Shown piece after piece: positions 49,371 through 62,200 of a stretch of DNA of 64,000 nucleotides; position 1 is the first letter of the stretch, and every line of letters begins with the position of its first letter. Source of the DNA: Cloeon dipterum (taxonomy: Eukaryota > Arthropoda > Insecta > Ephemeroptera > Baetidae). The notes beneath the pieces are model-generated. The model saw only the letters and a list, made by a program, of their open reading frames with translations. It had not been told where the DNA came from and made no database searches. The DNA lies in NCBI RefSeq assembly GCF_949628265.1, contig NC_088786.1, positions 9,548,001-9,612,000 of the forward strand, read 5' to 3'. A program made the position numbers and the translations under genes.

Positions 49371-51765
49371 TGTTGCATTCGCCGCGGGCACGCGAGTAAA
49401 TACGCTACTTTGCCCGGCATAATTCACTATTTCCTCCCAAGTGGCGCGTTTTATGAAGGATGCATACGCCGGGATAATGTGCATCATGTTCTCTTGTTGT
49501 TTCTGCAGCTGGGACAGTCGTGATGTGGGCGATAAAAAAACGCAATCAACGACTGGAGAGCCGAGACAGACGCGGGACTGACGTTGTGTGCGCGAACTCG
49601 CAGCGCCGAGCCGCCCATTTCATATATTTATATCCACGCATAATCTAGCGACTCTGATTTCCTTGCGGAGTTCTCCAGTCTCGTTACACAGCTCCGCGTG
49701 CCCCTCTTTCCAGCAGCAGCTCAAAAGGCAACTCCGACGCAGTTTCAATTTGGACTGCAATTGCCTGTTTGTTACACATCTTCCTGCTCTTTGTTCTTGC
49801 CTTCCTTTTAAGCCTGTCAGCATGATAACAATTCACATGAATCGTAAAATTCAACGGCAAAGGGAAATTTTCACAGTGCCAGAAGAGGTTTTGTCTCCAT
49901 GAGATACGATTTGTAAAATATTGTCCTGTTCTTCTAGAGCTTTAGTAGTTGGTTTATTTCATTTTATTTTGGGTTTTTTTCATTGGAGACTAGAAAATGA
50001 TTGTGACGCTCGTCTGATGTTGAGAAAATAAATCCTAATTTTACATTTGTAATATTATGAACTACAGACAAGCAACTAATCATATAAATATATAACTTTG
50101 TTAGTTACAAAATGGCGAAAAATATTCGCCTCAGCGTGGGCTTTTTTTCAACTAAAAAAATCCCACTCTGAATTTGACCGAAAATACTCTGCAAATAATA
50201 CAAATTTTATGTTTGAACAGTTGAAAAAAGTTGTCAAATCCTCCAAAACTCCCTAATTTATTTTCAGATATGTGACTTTCATTTAAAAACAAAAACTAAT
50301 CCAAATGCTCACTCTAGAATAAAAATTCCTGCTCAAACGAAAGATTGTCAAGACTGGTGCATAAAATAAAATGGTATGCGAGGGTTAAACAGCAGCAAAA
50401 TGCGTGAAAAGGTTAGAGTATGCATCCCGTTGAGCACACGTACGGAGCGGGTTGCATAATAACGAATTTTTAACGTCTCCCTTCTGAAGGCACCGAAAAT
50501 TCCCTTTTTTAGAGCCCAATTAAGTGCAATTTGCGGAAACGCCGGCTTAATTCCAGCAGCAGTTTCAAAGGGAGAAGTGCCGAGAGAGAAAGGGGGAGAA
50601 GCATTGTGGCCGGGGGTGGTCCCTGCCCCCGGCCGCTCAAAGAGAAAGAGGACGTTACGGCCTAGGCGCGCTTGATAAATAATCTCGATGCAAATCCCTG
50701 CGAGGCGAAATGCAATGCATCACCGCACGCACCTTGTTGACCCGCGCGCCCTCGGTCCAAGAAGTGCAAACATTAATTATGACTATTGTGCGGCGGTGGA
50801 GGCGGCGGCGGCTTTGCTTGTTGGCTCCGCCACCGGTGCTGCTGCTGCAAACACCAGGTAAACTTGAAGCCGCGTGTTTGCCGAGTCACCGGCGGCGGCG
50901 GCAGCGGTGGCAGCGTGCCTTTTCGCTCGCCGCCGCTGTAATTAGCCCTTCCGAATGGGAAATTAGAGGCACACCCTGCTCCCGTCCAGATTTGCCGGCC
51001 GGCCGGTGCTGAATAAATAAATTTTTTCCCGAGAGGCTTGATCGGAAGGCGTAGCTGCTGCCGGTGGGCGCGCGATTTGATTATTTTGCGCCGCTCGGTG
51101 CGGTCGGCGGCCAAAGTTGGCGACGCGAAATTAGCCGAGCTTAAATTTGCAGCTCCTTGCCATGCTGGTTTGATTTCCTGCGAGGAATGGCGACCGCTAG
51201 AATTTAATTAAAAAGAGCCCTTCGATTTCAAAAGTTGCGCGTGGAATGCTTCTGCTATATTCCAACGAATTTGTGCCACTTTCAGCTCCATATAGCCGGA
51301 GAAACACGTAAATAACTTGAAAAAGTTTTGATAGAACTTGATATTGAATATTTGCATCCATTCCGGGAAATATTTGACTTAAAATCTCGCAACAATATTG
51401 ATCTATTTATGTACAGCAAAGTTTCGAATGAAATATTAACATTGGACTAAATTCGATTAACTGGTTATCACATAAAGTGAAATTGAAAACCTTTATATTA
51501 TTGAAGAGAGTGCATTATGAAATAGCGTGGATTGTTTTTTAAATTTGTTTTTGCAGAGCTTTAATTTCTGCACGTTGAAACATCTTAAAAACCAGAACAG
51601 AAGTTCATTTACTTATTGTTAGTGCGTAGTGAATTACATTATATAGAGTGAATTAGATTATATATGTGTAGTAATATTTTATAATAAGTAACGTTCAAAA
51701 ATTAATTAAAATTAATTTGGCAAAAGCAAATAGTTTAACTGCACAATATTAAAAAATATAATACA

Positions 51766-52061
51766 TGTAGCGGTACAACAACGCGGTCCTGCTTTTTGTT
51801 GGAAGCCAACAATTGTCGGCGGTTTGAATTATTGTAATTTTGCATTATTGTTTAACAGCAGAAAGATGATTTTAAAATAAAAATTCAGTTTTCGTCCGTC
51901 AGCCACACGGTGCTGACGTGATTTGTTTAATTGTGCAGAACCCGATTCAAATGGGTGAGTCCTTGTAATCTGTTAGACTAAGTCACCAAGTGACTGACGT
52001 TTATAAAAGAGAAGAATTTGTTGAAGATTCCGCAGGGTTTCATTTTCACCTCCTAACTCCA
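51766..52061 (+). repeat. 5' LTR
   Basis: Starts TGTAGCGG. The first 197 bp are nearly identical to the 3' LTR. From 51963 onward it resembles the other copy only weakly and with gaps. The end is set by CTCCA three bases before the primer binding site. Confidence 0.65.
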
Positions 52062-52064
52062 AAG

Positions 52065-52081
52065 TGGTGACCCCGACGTGA
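52065..52081 (+). other. Primer binding site complementary to tRNA-Trp
   Basis: The 17 bases are the reverse complement of the tRNA-Trp 3' terminus (…TCACGTCGGGGTCACCA), with a mismatch starting at the next base. Confidence 0.85.
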
Positions 52082-53077
52082 CCGTAACGCAGCCAAACCA
52101 CTTCAAGAATCACAGTCAAGCCATTTCAAGATGCGGATTTCGCCGGACACCAGCAAGCTCGGATGCCCACTGGTTTCCTTAAACCCGGCGAACAAGCACC
52201 AAGAATTTTTTATTGGAGACCGAAAACCGTTACACAAAATGGACTCACAAACTGCCAATCGCAAGTTCAAGAATTTTTCGGGTACGACAATCCCAAAATT
52301 TAATTCCGCAACAATGCTGATGAGCAACATAACAAGTCAAGTAACCGTTAGAATGTAAGAATTTTCAACTGAAGTCATCAGCATCAACCAACAATCAAGA
52401 AGTAACAATCGACCATCGCACCAGCTTGAAGAATTTTCCAAGTTTAATCCTCATACGTGTCAGCGGCCGCGACAATTTCGCCCAAGAGCCTCCCTGTCTG
52501 TGTGGAGTAAGGAAGTCTGGAGAACTTCCCTTGGCCGGCAAAATGAGAAGAAAAATGAAGAATTCTGATGCGAAGCAGTAACTGCGTCCGCGTAGGGCCC
52601 ACGCGAAAGAACAAAAGACGCCTAGTTCTGCTCGACTAATCACAAAAAGGTTTGCCTCATTTGACACGGGTTAAATTCGGTCGCGATTGAGTTTCCATAA
52701 TTTTAATTCAAAGACAAAATGTGTCACCTAAGAATTTTCCTTTCTGCTGATATACAAAGTCATGTAAATTTCAGACCAAAATAATTTCAAACGCGCTGTT
52801 CTCGCTGTTGCATTTCTTAAAGTGGAATAGGAGTTCACGCTCCTTTCCATTTGCCCTTGTCTGAACAACGCGTTCGACAATTCCCGTGCAACAGAGTGTA
52901 CAGTATGACAAAATATTAGATTTTTGGTAGTTGATGATTGCGGCTGATCTGGAGCGCAAAGCTCGATCGACACCGCAGTGCAACACCAATGTGCTGGATT
53001 AATTACGGCGATTCAAAGTCGGTCCAGTTAAATTTTTCTTGGCTTTCCAAACTTCCAGTTTATGACCCCCGGACTAA

Positions 53078-53442
53078 TGTAGCGGTACAACAACGCGGTC
53101 CTGCTTTTTGTTGGAAGCCAACAATTGTCGGCGGTTTGAATTATTGTAATTTTGCATTATTGTTTAACAGCAGAAAGATTATTTTAAAATAAGAATTCAG
53201 TTTTCGTCCGTCAGCCACACGGTGCTGACGTGATTCGTTTAATTGTGCAGAACCCGATTCAAAGGGGTGAGTCCAACCGTCAGTTAAACTAAAGAATTTG
53301 TAACTTATTATTGTAAACCATTTCAGTTCTGGTATTTGATTAAGCATCCGATCGGATTTCCAACTGTAACATAATCCACCAACAAAATTCTTCATCTGAA
53401 TTCATCGGTCTTCATCATTTCAACCCCCTCTTAATTCTCCCA
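53078..53442 (+). repeat. 3' LTR
   Basis: Starts TGTAGCGG and matches the 5' LTR over 197 bp. The remaining 168 bp are longer than and different from the corresponding 99 bp of the 5' LTR. It ends CTCCCA, followed by the AATACA direct repeat. Confidence 0.6.
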
Positions 53443-54195
53443 AATACACAAAAATATTTGCTATTTTTATTTTGTTATGATTTATTATTAAAATTTAAAA
53501 AATAGCAGCTCTTAATATATAAATCTGGATCTTTGTATCATGTTAATCACATTTTTGCATATAAAATGTACTCCAAACAAAAATTAGATTCTCCTTTCAA
53601 GACAAGAAAATAAATGAAGGGAGAGTGAGTTTTTTTAATCAGGAGAAAACATCTCACAAGAAATTAGCAAAAAATTGTTTCGAAGAGCCTGAGACGAAAA
53701 ACAAGGTGACTTAATTTAAAGGTACAAGTTTATCCCTTTATTTTGTTGCTCACGTTCGTGAATCTAACTCGGGCGTGGATAGCAAAATTGAATCTGACTT
53801 TTCGTTAGCAGAAGACGAGAGGTGCGCTAACAAGGTCGGCACGGGCGGATAATATGGCAACGAGCAAAGTAGTTCTTGTTTGTTTCTCCGTGAATACGTA
53901 TAATTAGAAAGGAAAGACGGCCCCGGTGGAGAATTCGCGTTCACCGAAGCCGGCTCATCTCGCCGGCTGCTCCTGCTGCCAGTTTATGTAGTATAAAATC
54001 TCATTACCGCCTTATGTATTATTACTAGTGTAATAAGGAGCATTAAACTTTTAATGGAATAAAAACAGCGGCGCTGATTATCATTATTATTATTACTGCT
54101 TCCACCGGTGCCAGCGGCGATGGCAGCACCGGCAGGCGAATCTGGCGCATCCATAATAAAAAGCGGGCACATGCATATGTGCACACTATTCCTCG

Positions 54196-54219
54196 CACAC
54201 ACACACACACACACACACA
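54196..54219. repeat. (CA)12 microsatellite
   Basis: Uninterrupted CA tract in the long upstream region of the sidestep-like gene. Confidence 0.9.
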
Positions 54220-55820
54220 TATACAGTGACTGTGATGTTATTACACAAAAAGGACGCGTCATTAAAAATAGTCGACAGGCTGCAGCTCCGACTTTTTCTT
54301 CCGCCCGCCGGCACTCTCAACAACATTTTGCGAACTCGCAAGATAATTTACGACCGCAATATTTACGTCAGTAGCAACAATTAAAACCTAGCCAATGCTC
54401 GAAAGCAGATTAGCGGTGTTGCAGCTGGCGAGGGAAAATAGTGCTAATTACACGAGTGGTTTAGCCTGATTCTATCACGCGCCGACCGATTGGGCGCGCC
54501 GATAAGAAAAGTGCCCGGCTTCCGTTCCCATTATGTTTTATAAACTACACTAAACAAAAAAAGTGAAAAATCGGCTCTTTCATCAAAACTCGGTGAGCTT
54601 TTATATCCCATCGTCGCTGCCAACTTTCTTTTGTGAAGTTTAATTAAAAGCAGGCTGCTTTCTAATTATCCAAAACCGAGAACGACGGACCGGCGAGCAG
54701 GGCGGGCAACACTGTCGGCGATAAGGATAATTAGAAAGTTATCTTCGCACATCAGGTTCATAAATCTCGCGCCAGGCCGCACGGAAAATTATCCCTGATT
54801 TAAGAGAGCAACAATGTTTAAGCCTAAAACACACTTTTCCTCATTTAAAAAGTCAAACTTTCGAAGTTATGGGAAATTTTGCCGCTCTGGCGAATATCCA
54901 CCGAGCTAAGGCGGAGGCTCTGCGAGAAGAAAGGAAGAGAGAGAGAGAGAAAAAAATGCAAACAGGGTGGAATGCGAAGTTTCAAGGCTCGGCGGGAGAA
55001 AAATCGCTTACATCTCTCTCCCTTTTATGGCGTCCTGGGATTTCAATATCAGCACGACGAGGCTGCACAAAAAATACAAGCCGGCTCACGCGAGCTCGCC
55101 TTCTCCCTTAGTTTGAAGTTTTTAATGTATTTAAATGTGTTTTTCTTTGCGAGAGCGCGCAGGGGCTCGGCACAAATGTCTGCGCTATCACATTCCACTC
55201 GGGTGACTCGCAAGTGCCGCCTCCCCGAAGAAGAGATATGAAGACGATTTCGAGTCGGGTCCTTAACACGCGAGACTCACCGACTAGCCGACCGGCCACA
55301 CAGTCGCTCTCCTTTGATCTGGCCGTGTTGTGCCCTTTTTCGCAAAATGACTGCCCTGCTTTCGCTCTCTGGCGTGCACGGGCACAAACTTATGTTTGAT
55401 TTATGAGAGTCTGCGCGTCTGGTGTACATTATGTTAAAGATTTCGGGATAAAGTAGCGATTGTACCCAACAGAGTAGAAAATGGAGATAAAACATCCCTC
55501 GCTGTACGTGTGCACAGTAGTCTATGGATATTGTTTTTAAACAACTCCCAATCTTGGCGTGCCCATCAAGGTCGGCTTTGCCTTCGGATCGAGCGGGAAA
55601 GGCAATTTTGTACTCGATGCCACGACGAGCGCGCTCATTTGTTTGCGCCGTAAGCGCTCTTTTGGACTTTCGGCGAAGGTTATATCTTTTGAAAATATCT
55701 ACACCTTTGTTTGCGTAGTCTGTAACGAGGTGGAAGACTCTATTGGAAACTGTGTGTATGCCTGAATTGGTTTTGAGAGAGGCTCATTATTCTAGCGTTT
55801 CGAGGGGCTTCATTTGGGTT

Positions 55821-56210
55821 AAGAGGCTAAAAGGTTCTCAATTTCTCGGAATTTTATTTAATTAACTCTGAAGATGATGTTACAAATTGTTATTTCTTCA
55901 CAAAGGGTCTTTCAACAATAGGGGTTTATTGTTGAATTAATACCGGGAAACAAACATTAGTTTTTTCCATAAGGGCTGCGAAGGAAGATTAGTTATGAAA
56001 TTAATCTTTTTGAAAAACGTGTTCTTTACTACGTCTTCAGATAAATGCTTCTACGTTTGGACGAAAAATCTTGCTGAAAGAGGCTTAATTTCTCTGGATA
56101 TTATTTCAGATGTTTAATCTTCACAAAGGCTCTTTAAACTATAGAGGTTTCTTTGAATTAATATCGTGAAATAAATATTTATCGTTCACACAATAACTGC
56201 GAGGTAAGGT
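55821..56210. repeat. Diverged tandem duplication, two copies of about 140-165 bp
   Basis: Copy one (55821-55984) and copy two (56078-56209) share in the same order AGAGGCT, TTTCTC, TTCACAAAGG, ATAG(A/G)GGTTT, TTGAATTAATA and CTGCGA. Many substitutions and small indels show that the duplication is old. Confidence 0.6.
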
Positions 56211-59200
56211 AAGCTTATATGTAAATAATGTATATTTGAAAAATGTTTCTAAAATCTTAAAATAATAGCATCAACACTCGGACATGAAATTTGAGAGGGT
56301 GAGTACCCAAAACAGCTGATAAAGGAGAGGTCCTCCATTATCAATTGAGACGAATATTTCATTTCCGACCTTTTATAAAATTATTACACTACTTGATCAC
56401 TTTATAAATTTGACACGACAATGTCCACATTCACTCAGTCGAGGTTTTTCTCCAAATTGAAATATAGAGTTAATTTATAAAAACACTGTCTGCATTACTT
56501 GCTGATTGAAATGTTTAAAATACAATTAGACAACTTATGGGAGAGCATGGCTAATGGGTGAGTGTTAAATTATAGAGTAAAATATGCTCAAAAGTTGGTA
56601 TCTCGTGCTCAAGACGTTTCCACGAAGATTGGATATTTTTTATTCTAAATATCACAGATGAAGCAATTATCTAAATTCAATACTGTCATGAGAGCTGGAA
56701 ATAATGCTCTGTAAACATCAATGCTTTGTTGGCGGCATAATCAAATTTAAAATCCATCGTACGCGTTGAAGGCAGTGACGTGGAAATTCCATGAAACCCA
56801 TCACTCCCCCTTGCTATAAATCGAATTTGAACAACGTAGGGGACTGATAGGATTAACCCATTAAAACCATAAGCGTGCCGATATTTTCCAAAGTGAGCTG
56901 AGTACCCTTCAGGTTTCCGAAAAGCAGTGGCCCCCGGGCTGAACTTTTGAGCTTTTTACGCGGGCAGCGTCGGTAGCGACGGTGAATTGAATTTCGGGCA
57001 CAATGCAAGGGGCGAGTGCGTATTGGCTGATAGATTTGCGGCTGCTGGCTGCGGCGGGTTACCTCGGCTGCTGCTGCTACCGGGGTGTAATTAAATGACG
57101 TGTCAACGCACAAATTCATTAATTATACGACGGGGGAAACTTGGGCAGGCCGCCCTAATGGAGAAGGTGTGTGTGTGTGTGCATCTAGCATTATACATAC
57201 ACTCACTTGGGCCGCAATCTTTTGTCAATACACACGCACCGCTCTGGGAGAGAGAGAGAGAGAGAGAGGGATCACGCCGGCAGCAGCGGGTTTAGCCGAC
57301 CTTGTAATATTATAATTGAATAAGTTTGCTGAAAAATTAATTCCGAGTGAAGTGTTCCTGATGCAGCGCGAGCCATAAATTACGCGCAGCAACTCTCGGC
57401 GGTGGCGGCAGGAAAAATGTTTTTCAAGTTCATTTCAGCGTGCGAAATCCATCGATCGCAATAAATCATGTATTTTTTAAAAGAGTTTTTGACTCCACGA
57501 GGCCGATGTAGACAGCCCGGTGGCTTTTGTTCTTTTTAATCAACCGGCACTTAGGGTTGGCAGGCAGGCGGGCAAAAAGAGCAGCTCAAATCGAGCTCGG
57601 CGAGTGTAATGCGCTCTTTCGACGAGAAAAGAACACGCTGGTTGCTCTCTCCATGTAAAAATTGACCCATTCCCTCTTGTGCCAGACAGGAATATTGTGT
57701 TTCTTTCTCTCTTCTTCGTGTTTTGCCAGTGCTCCGCTTTTGTTACAGCAATTTTGCATCATTTGTAGAAGACACGCACATACACAAAACACACGGCTCA
57801 CGTTTGATAAAAAAAGCGAGCGAGCGGCGGGCAGAAACACAATACGGCAAACAAAAGCGCGGCACACGCGTTTCCACTCCGAGGACTGTTTGTATTTTAG
57901 AGGCATCATTATATCTGTTAGACGAATCCTATTATCGCAGCCTCTCGAAGAGTCAGTCGCGAACGAATTTTCCGCAACAGCTCACGCGTCTTCATTAAAA
58001 ATAAAACAGGCTGCGAGCGAGCGCGTATACCTGCGTGCTTACACAAATAATGGAGGACGTCGCAAATCTCCGCCTCATTTCCATTCACTTCTTCTTTCTC
58101 ATCATCCCACCGTATTCCCCGCGCTTTGCCGCCTTTCTTCGCCTCGCTTTTGTCTGAAATGCCGGTGCGTGGCTTTAATTCCGTTCTCGAGGCAAATTTT
58201 TCTGCACTCAGCCAGCATTTTCAGCTTGGTCGGTCAATATTAGATTTTTGCGCGCAACCTACCTCGCTCGCTCGCTCGCACCCCGGCACTGAAAAGTGAT
58301 TATCTCCGAGCTTAATTTCATCCGCCCTTTTTGCTTTATCAGCATCTTTTCGTTCTCATCTCATTTATTCCTTGTCACACTCTTACACCGTTTCCCCCTT
58401 TTCTGGGAATCTGCGACCGCCACCAACAGGCACGATGGTCCAAAAATAAATTCCGTGAGTAATTTTAGGTTCTAACTCTTCTTAAGATTAGTAATTAATT
58501 AAAATGTGTTTTATTTTAGATAGGAAAAACTGCATATGCAAGAAAAAAACTTGTGGAAATTGTGAAATACTTCATTTTGTTTATTTTACATTTTTTACTT
58601 CAATTAGTACAGCAAAATTGCCAAAAATTAATTGTGAAATTCGTTGCATGACAAGCTCCAAACTGGTTGCAATCAGTACAGTAAAATCGACAGCTCTCAC
58701 AACGAGATAATAACAGTCGTTTGACTTGCTTAATATATATTTTGTTCGTGAATTTGTAATTTGCATACGTAGATTGAGTTCAAATCCACCGTTAATCGGC
58801 AAGCTTGTTACACTTCCGCAATGATCTCGTGTTCAGTCTATTGCTGCTGTGCATGCCAGACGGAAAAAGGTTTTCCTTTGACACGCGCACTTAAATGAAT
58901 AAAATCTTAAAGGCTGATTGATCACGGCATAAAACAACAACAAGTTTTGTTTTGAATTATTTTATGCTCTTTGCAACTGCGATCGGTTGAACCGATTTTG
59001 ACTCAAAGTATATTAAATAAAATCGTAAATTTTTTAGTCTAGAAAGCCCAGCAGCAAGATTTAATCAGAATTCAATGCGGGAAAACCTCAAACTTGTCAA
59101 TGTACGGTGGCGCCATCACTCAGTGGCATCAAGCAAATAGTTGTCGAAAATTGCCAAGATCAGGTAGGAAATTAAATTTTGTTGTATAGATTGCGGTATG

Positions 59201-62200
59201 CGAGTATTCATATTATTCCACACAAAAATATCGAACAGTAAATTGTTTGACAGAAAGAGCCCTTCGTAATTTTTTGAATTGAGTTCATCCATACTCATGT
59301 TCCAGTCTTTAACCCCAAACGGTGAAAACTACTCACCCTTGGAAAGGAAAAGGAGTGCAACAGAATATCAGAACATTGAAACAAATCTATGCAAAGAATC
59401 CCCCAGTAGCAGAAATACATGCTGAAAGTTGTTTTGTCTAAACCCATCTTTTTCACGCAAGAAAAACCAAGTCTGGTGAGATATAAATAAAAAAATTCAA
59501 ACAGACTTTTCCACATCCCCAGGCAGCAGTCATCGGAATGATAAGCCTTCTGCTGCTCCGTAAATAGCGCGGCTCTACACGAGTATATGTATGTTGCGCT
59601 GCCACGGGGAGAGCAGTGTGTGGATTTCGATCGTCAGAGCCAGCTTTGCTTCTTCCCATTTATTTAATGCTGTGCAAACACACATATATACACACGCCAG
59701 ACACCTCGCGAGAAACCCATCTTTATTTGCACCCCACGAGCTGCTGTTTCAACTGCACTTAATTTATTATTTCAATCCGTCCTCACGCGGATTAACCCGC
59801 TGTAATTCAATAAGCATAACGTGCGCAGTGCAAACACGTGTGTGTCTTGAAATCCAAGCCCGCGTGCCTCGGGGCTGCGAGCGAGCGAGAGCGAGAGAGT
59901 GTGCTTGCTGCAGCAGCACACACACACACACGGTTTAATCTCTTAATTTCGCGCGACGTGAATCAAATAAATACATTGCGGCGCACGACAAAAAGCAATT
60001 TGAGAGGGAATTCCGAGCACTAGAGAGGAAGAGAAGTTTTTGCGGCGCCGTGCCAGAAAACGGGCCAGAAGGGAGGAATGGCGAGCCACTTTTTTCCTCA
60101 ATTCTGCCATTACTTGAAGGAGAAAAGAAGTTTGTTTATGTAGCGGACAAAAAAATGGAAGCCCTGAGGATTTAGTTCCTATCTCACGCAGGGAGGAAAG
60201 TTTTAATATTTCTCTCGGAATTGTTCGATACAAAACAAAGCCTAAAAGGAATAATAATTTGGGTAGAACTCTTGAAAATATTTTTCTCATTATTTAAAAA
60301 AATTCATCTTTTGAAGAGAATTAAAGAGTGTTTTACTAAGTTGAGCACAAGTAAAAGTTTTAAAGCTCATCAATAAGTTTAAGAATCACGTTTTCCCCTT
60401 TGTTGGGACTGCTCTAATAGTAAATAATTGTTTAAAATTTCTTTCAAATCTTGAGAAATTTTCGATAGCTCATTGAATTTCCCTTTCCGTGTCCGAGTGT
60501 CTTTTAAAATGATAAAAATCATTTCTCATTGGGTTAATAAATTGGCATGCAATTGATAAGAACATTAATTTGGAATGGTTTTTCTAAATAATTTTCACAA
60601 ATTACCAAATAAATTTTTTAAATGAATCTCCCAAAATTTGAAATTGTTGAAATTAATACCCTAAATTCAGAAGTGCATTACCTCTTTATTTAAATATGTA
60701 CGCATAGGTTGCTTTGGGGCATTGCGGATGTTGTAAATCAAAAATATTCATAGCAATTGCATTGAATATTTATGCTTTTGCAGCTGGCATAAATCTGTGC
60801 GTGCAAAAACAGTTGAAGAAATATATAGAAATCCTGCTATAGCACCCAAAGTACTTTCATTCGTCAGCACCGCCAGATTTATCGGAATTTCCAGCCGGGA
60901 GTAAACAAATCGTAGAAATGTTTTTTACGGAGGTAACTTCCAAAAATCTCTTGCCCGGTGCTGCGGAGTAAAGCAGGATGCGCGCGTGTGACGGTCCGCG
61001 TATATCCAGCTCATAATACGTGTGTGGTATTCCCAAAATAGTCCGCCCAGTCCCACTTGTTTTCTTCTGTTTGTGTCGGCTTTTTCATCCCCGGGAGTCT
61101 TTGTTTCAGCCCAGTTTATGATCTCGCTGGAGGAAAAAAGCAGAGAGAGAGCGGTGGTGTTTGCCAGCCAGCACAGAACAGCGGACGCAAGCTCGCTTCT
61201 GCTTCCACGGGACAGACGCGATAAATAATCAGTGAATTATTATTCTATTTACTCGAGATTCAAATCTCGCACAACCCTCGGAGCGAATCGATCAGACAAG
61301 CCAGAGTCGGGTTCTGTTTTGTTGCTATCATTCCCACTTCTTTTGATCCTTTGCTCCTTTTTGTATTTTCCTCTCGTCTACCGACGATACTCATCTCTCT
61401 GGCAGATTTATTTCGCCGCTTTTTTCCACCGAGAAACTTGCCCAGCTGATACTGACATCCAAACATTATTAACAGATTAAAAGCAAAGGAAATTGATGTA
61501 GAGCGGCATTCGTTTGCAGATATTAGCGGCGAATATTTTTAAACATGTTTTTCTGCATGCACCAATTAATTTATCTGCAGACGAGTTTTTGTCAAATAAG
61601 TAAATTTTACTAAAAAATCGACCAAAGCAATTAACTGGATATAAACTTACCTAAAGGTTATATTTGGAATTAACACTAACAATTGCAATTTATAACAACG
61701 TGTGAAGAAAGAATTCGGGATAGAAATAATTTAAATCGTGATTTAATATTTTCTTACAAAATTAAATACTTAAAAATTAGAACCAAACTATTTGAAGGGT
61801 GTTCAATAAATTGGCTGGTTAAAATAAATGCACAGTTTATTTTGATAAGTTTTAGAACTAATATACAACCTTTAAATTATTTAAGGACGCTTTGAACAAG
61901 TTGTTAAGAAAATTTCCACGCCTGAAAAGCTAAAAAATGCATGTTTTTCCTCCTCATTTCATGTTTCCATAACATAAATGGGATCAATTTTCTTCTTAAT
62001 ATCAATATTTCAGCCAATGGAATATGCAACAGTCTTTATACAAATGTTCTAAATTATATTTTAATTTCAAGCAAGCCTGGATCTAAGTTATGCCCTGGAT
62101 CTAAATGTAGACCTCCAGAGACCTTGTGCGAGCCTTTTGCGTTCACTTCGACAATTTTCGCGGGCATATAGGTGTAAAATTTCATACCGGCAGCGAGAAA

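Larger units (their letters stand above)
51766..53442 (+). mobile_element. Non-autonomous LTR retrotransposon (TRIM-like), tRNA-Trp primer site
   Basis: Two direct repeats begin TGTAGCGGTACAACAACG at 51766 and 53078 and match over 197 bp with about four substitutions. A 17-nt sequence TGGTGACCCCGACGTGA at 52065-52081 is the exact complement of the 3' end of tRNA-Trp including CCA, so it is a primer binding site just downstream of the first LTR (probable end CTCCA at 52061). The second LTR probably ends CTCCCA at 53442. AATACA precedes the first LTR (51760-51765) and follows the second (53443-53448), a likely 6-bp target duplication. The 1-kb internal part has no open frame resembling gag, protease or reverse transcriptase and no good polypurine tract, so the element would depend on another element's enzymes. 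This primer type occurs in insect BEL/Pao or Ty3-like elements, but the superfamily is not settled. Confidence 0.78.

Noticed and set aside
57662..58243. 193-residue open frame on + strand
   Set aside because: The longest frame in the 5' region, but with Ser/Arg/His-rich composition, no domain, no promoter or poly(A) logic and overlapping frames on the other strand.
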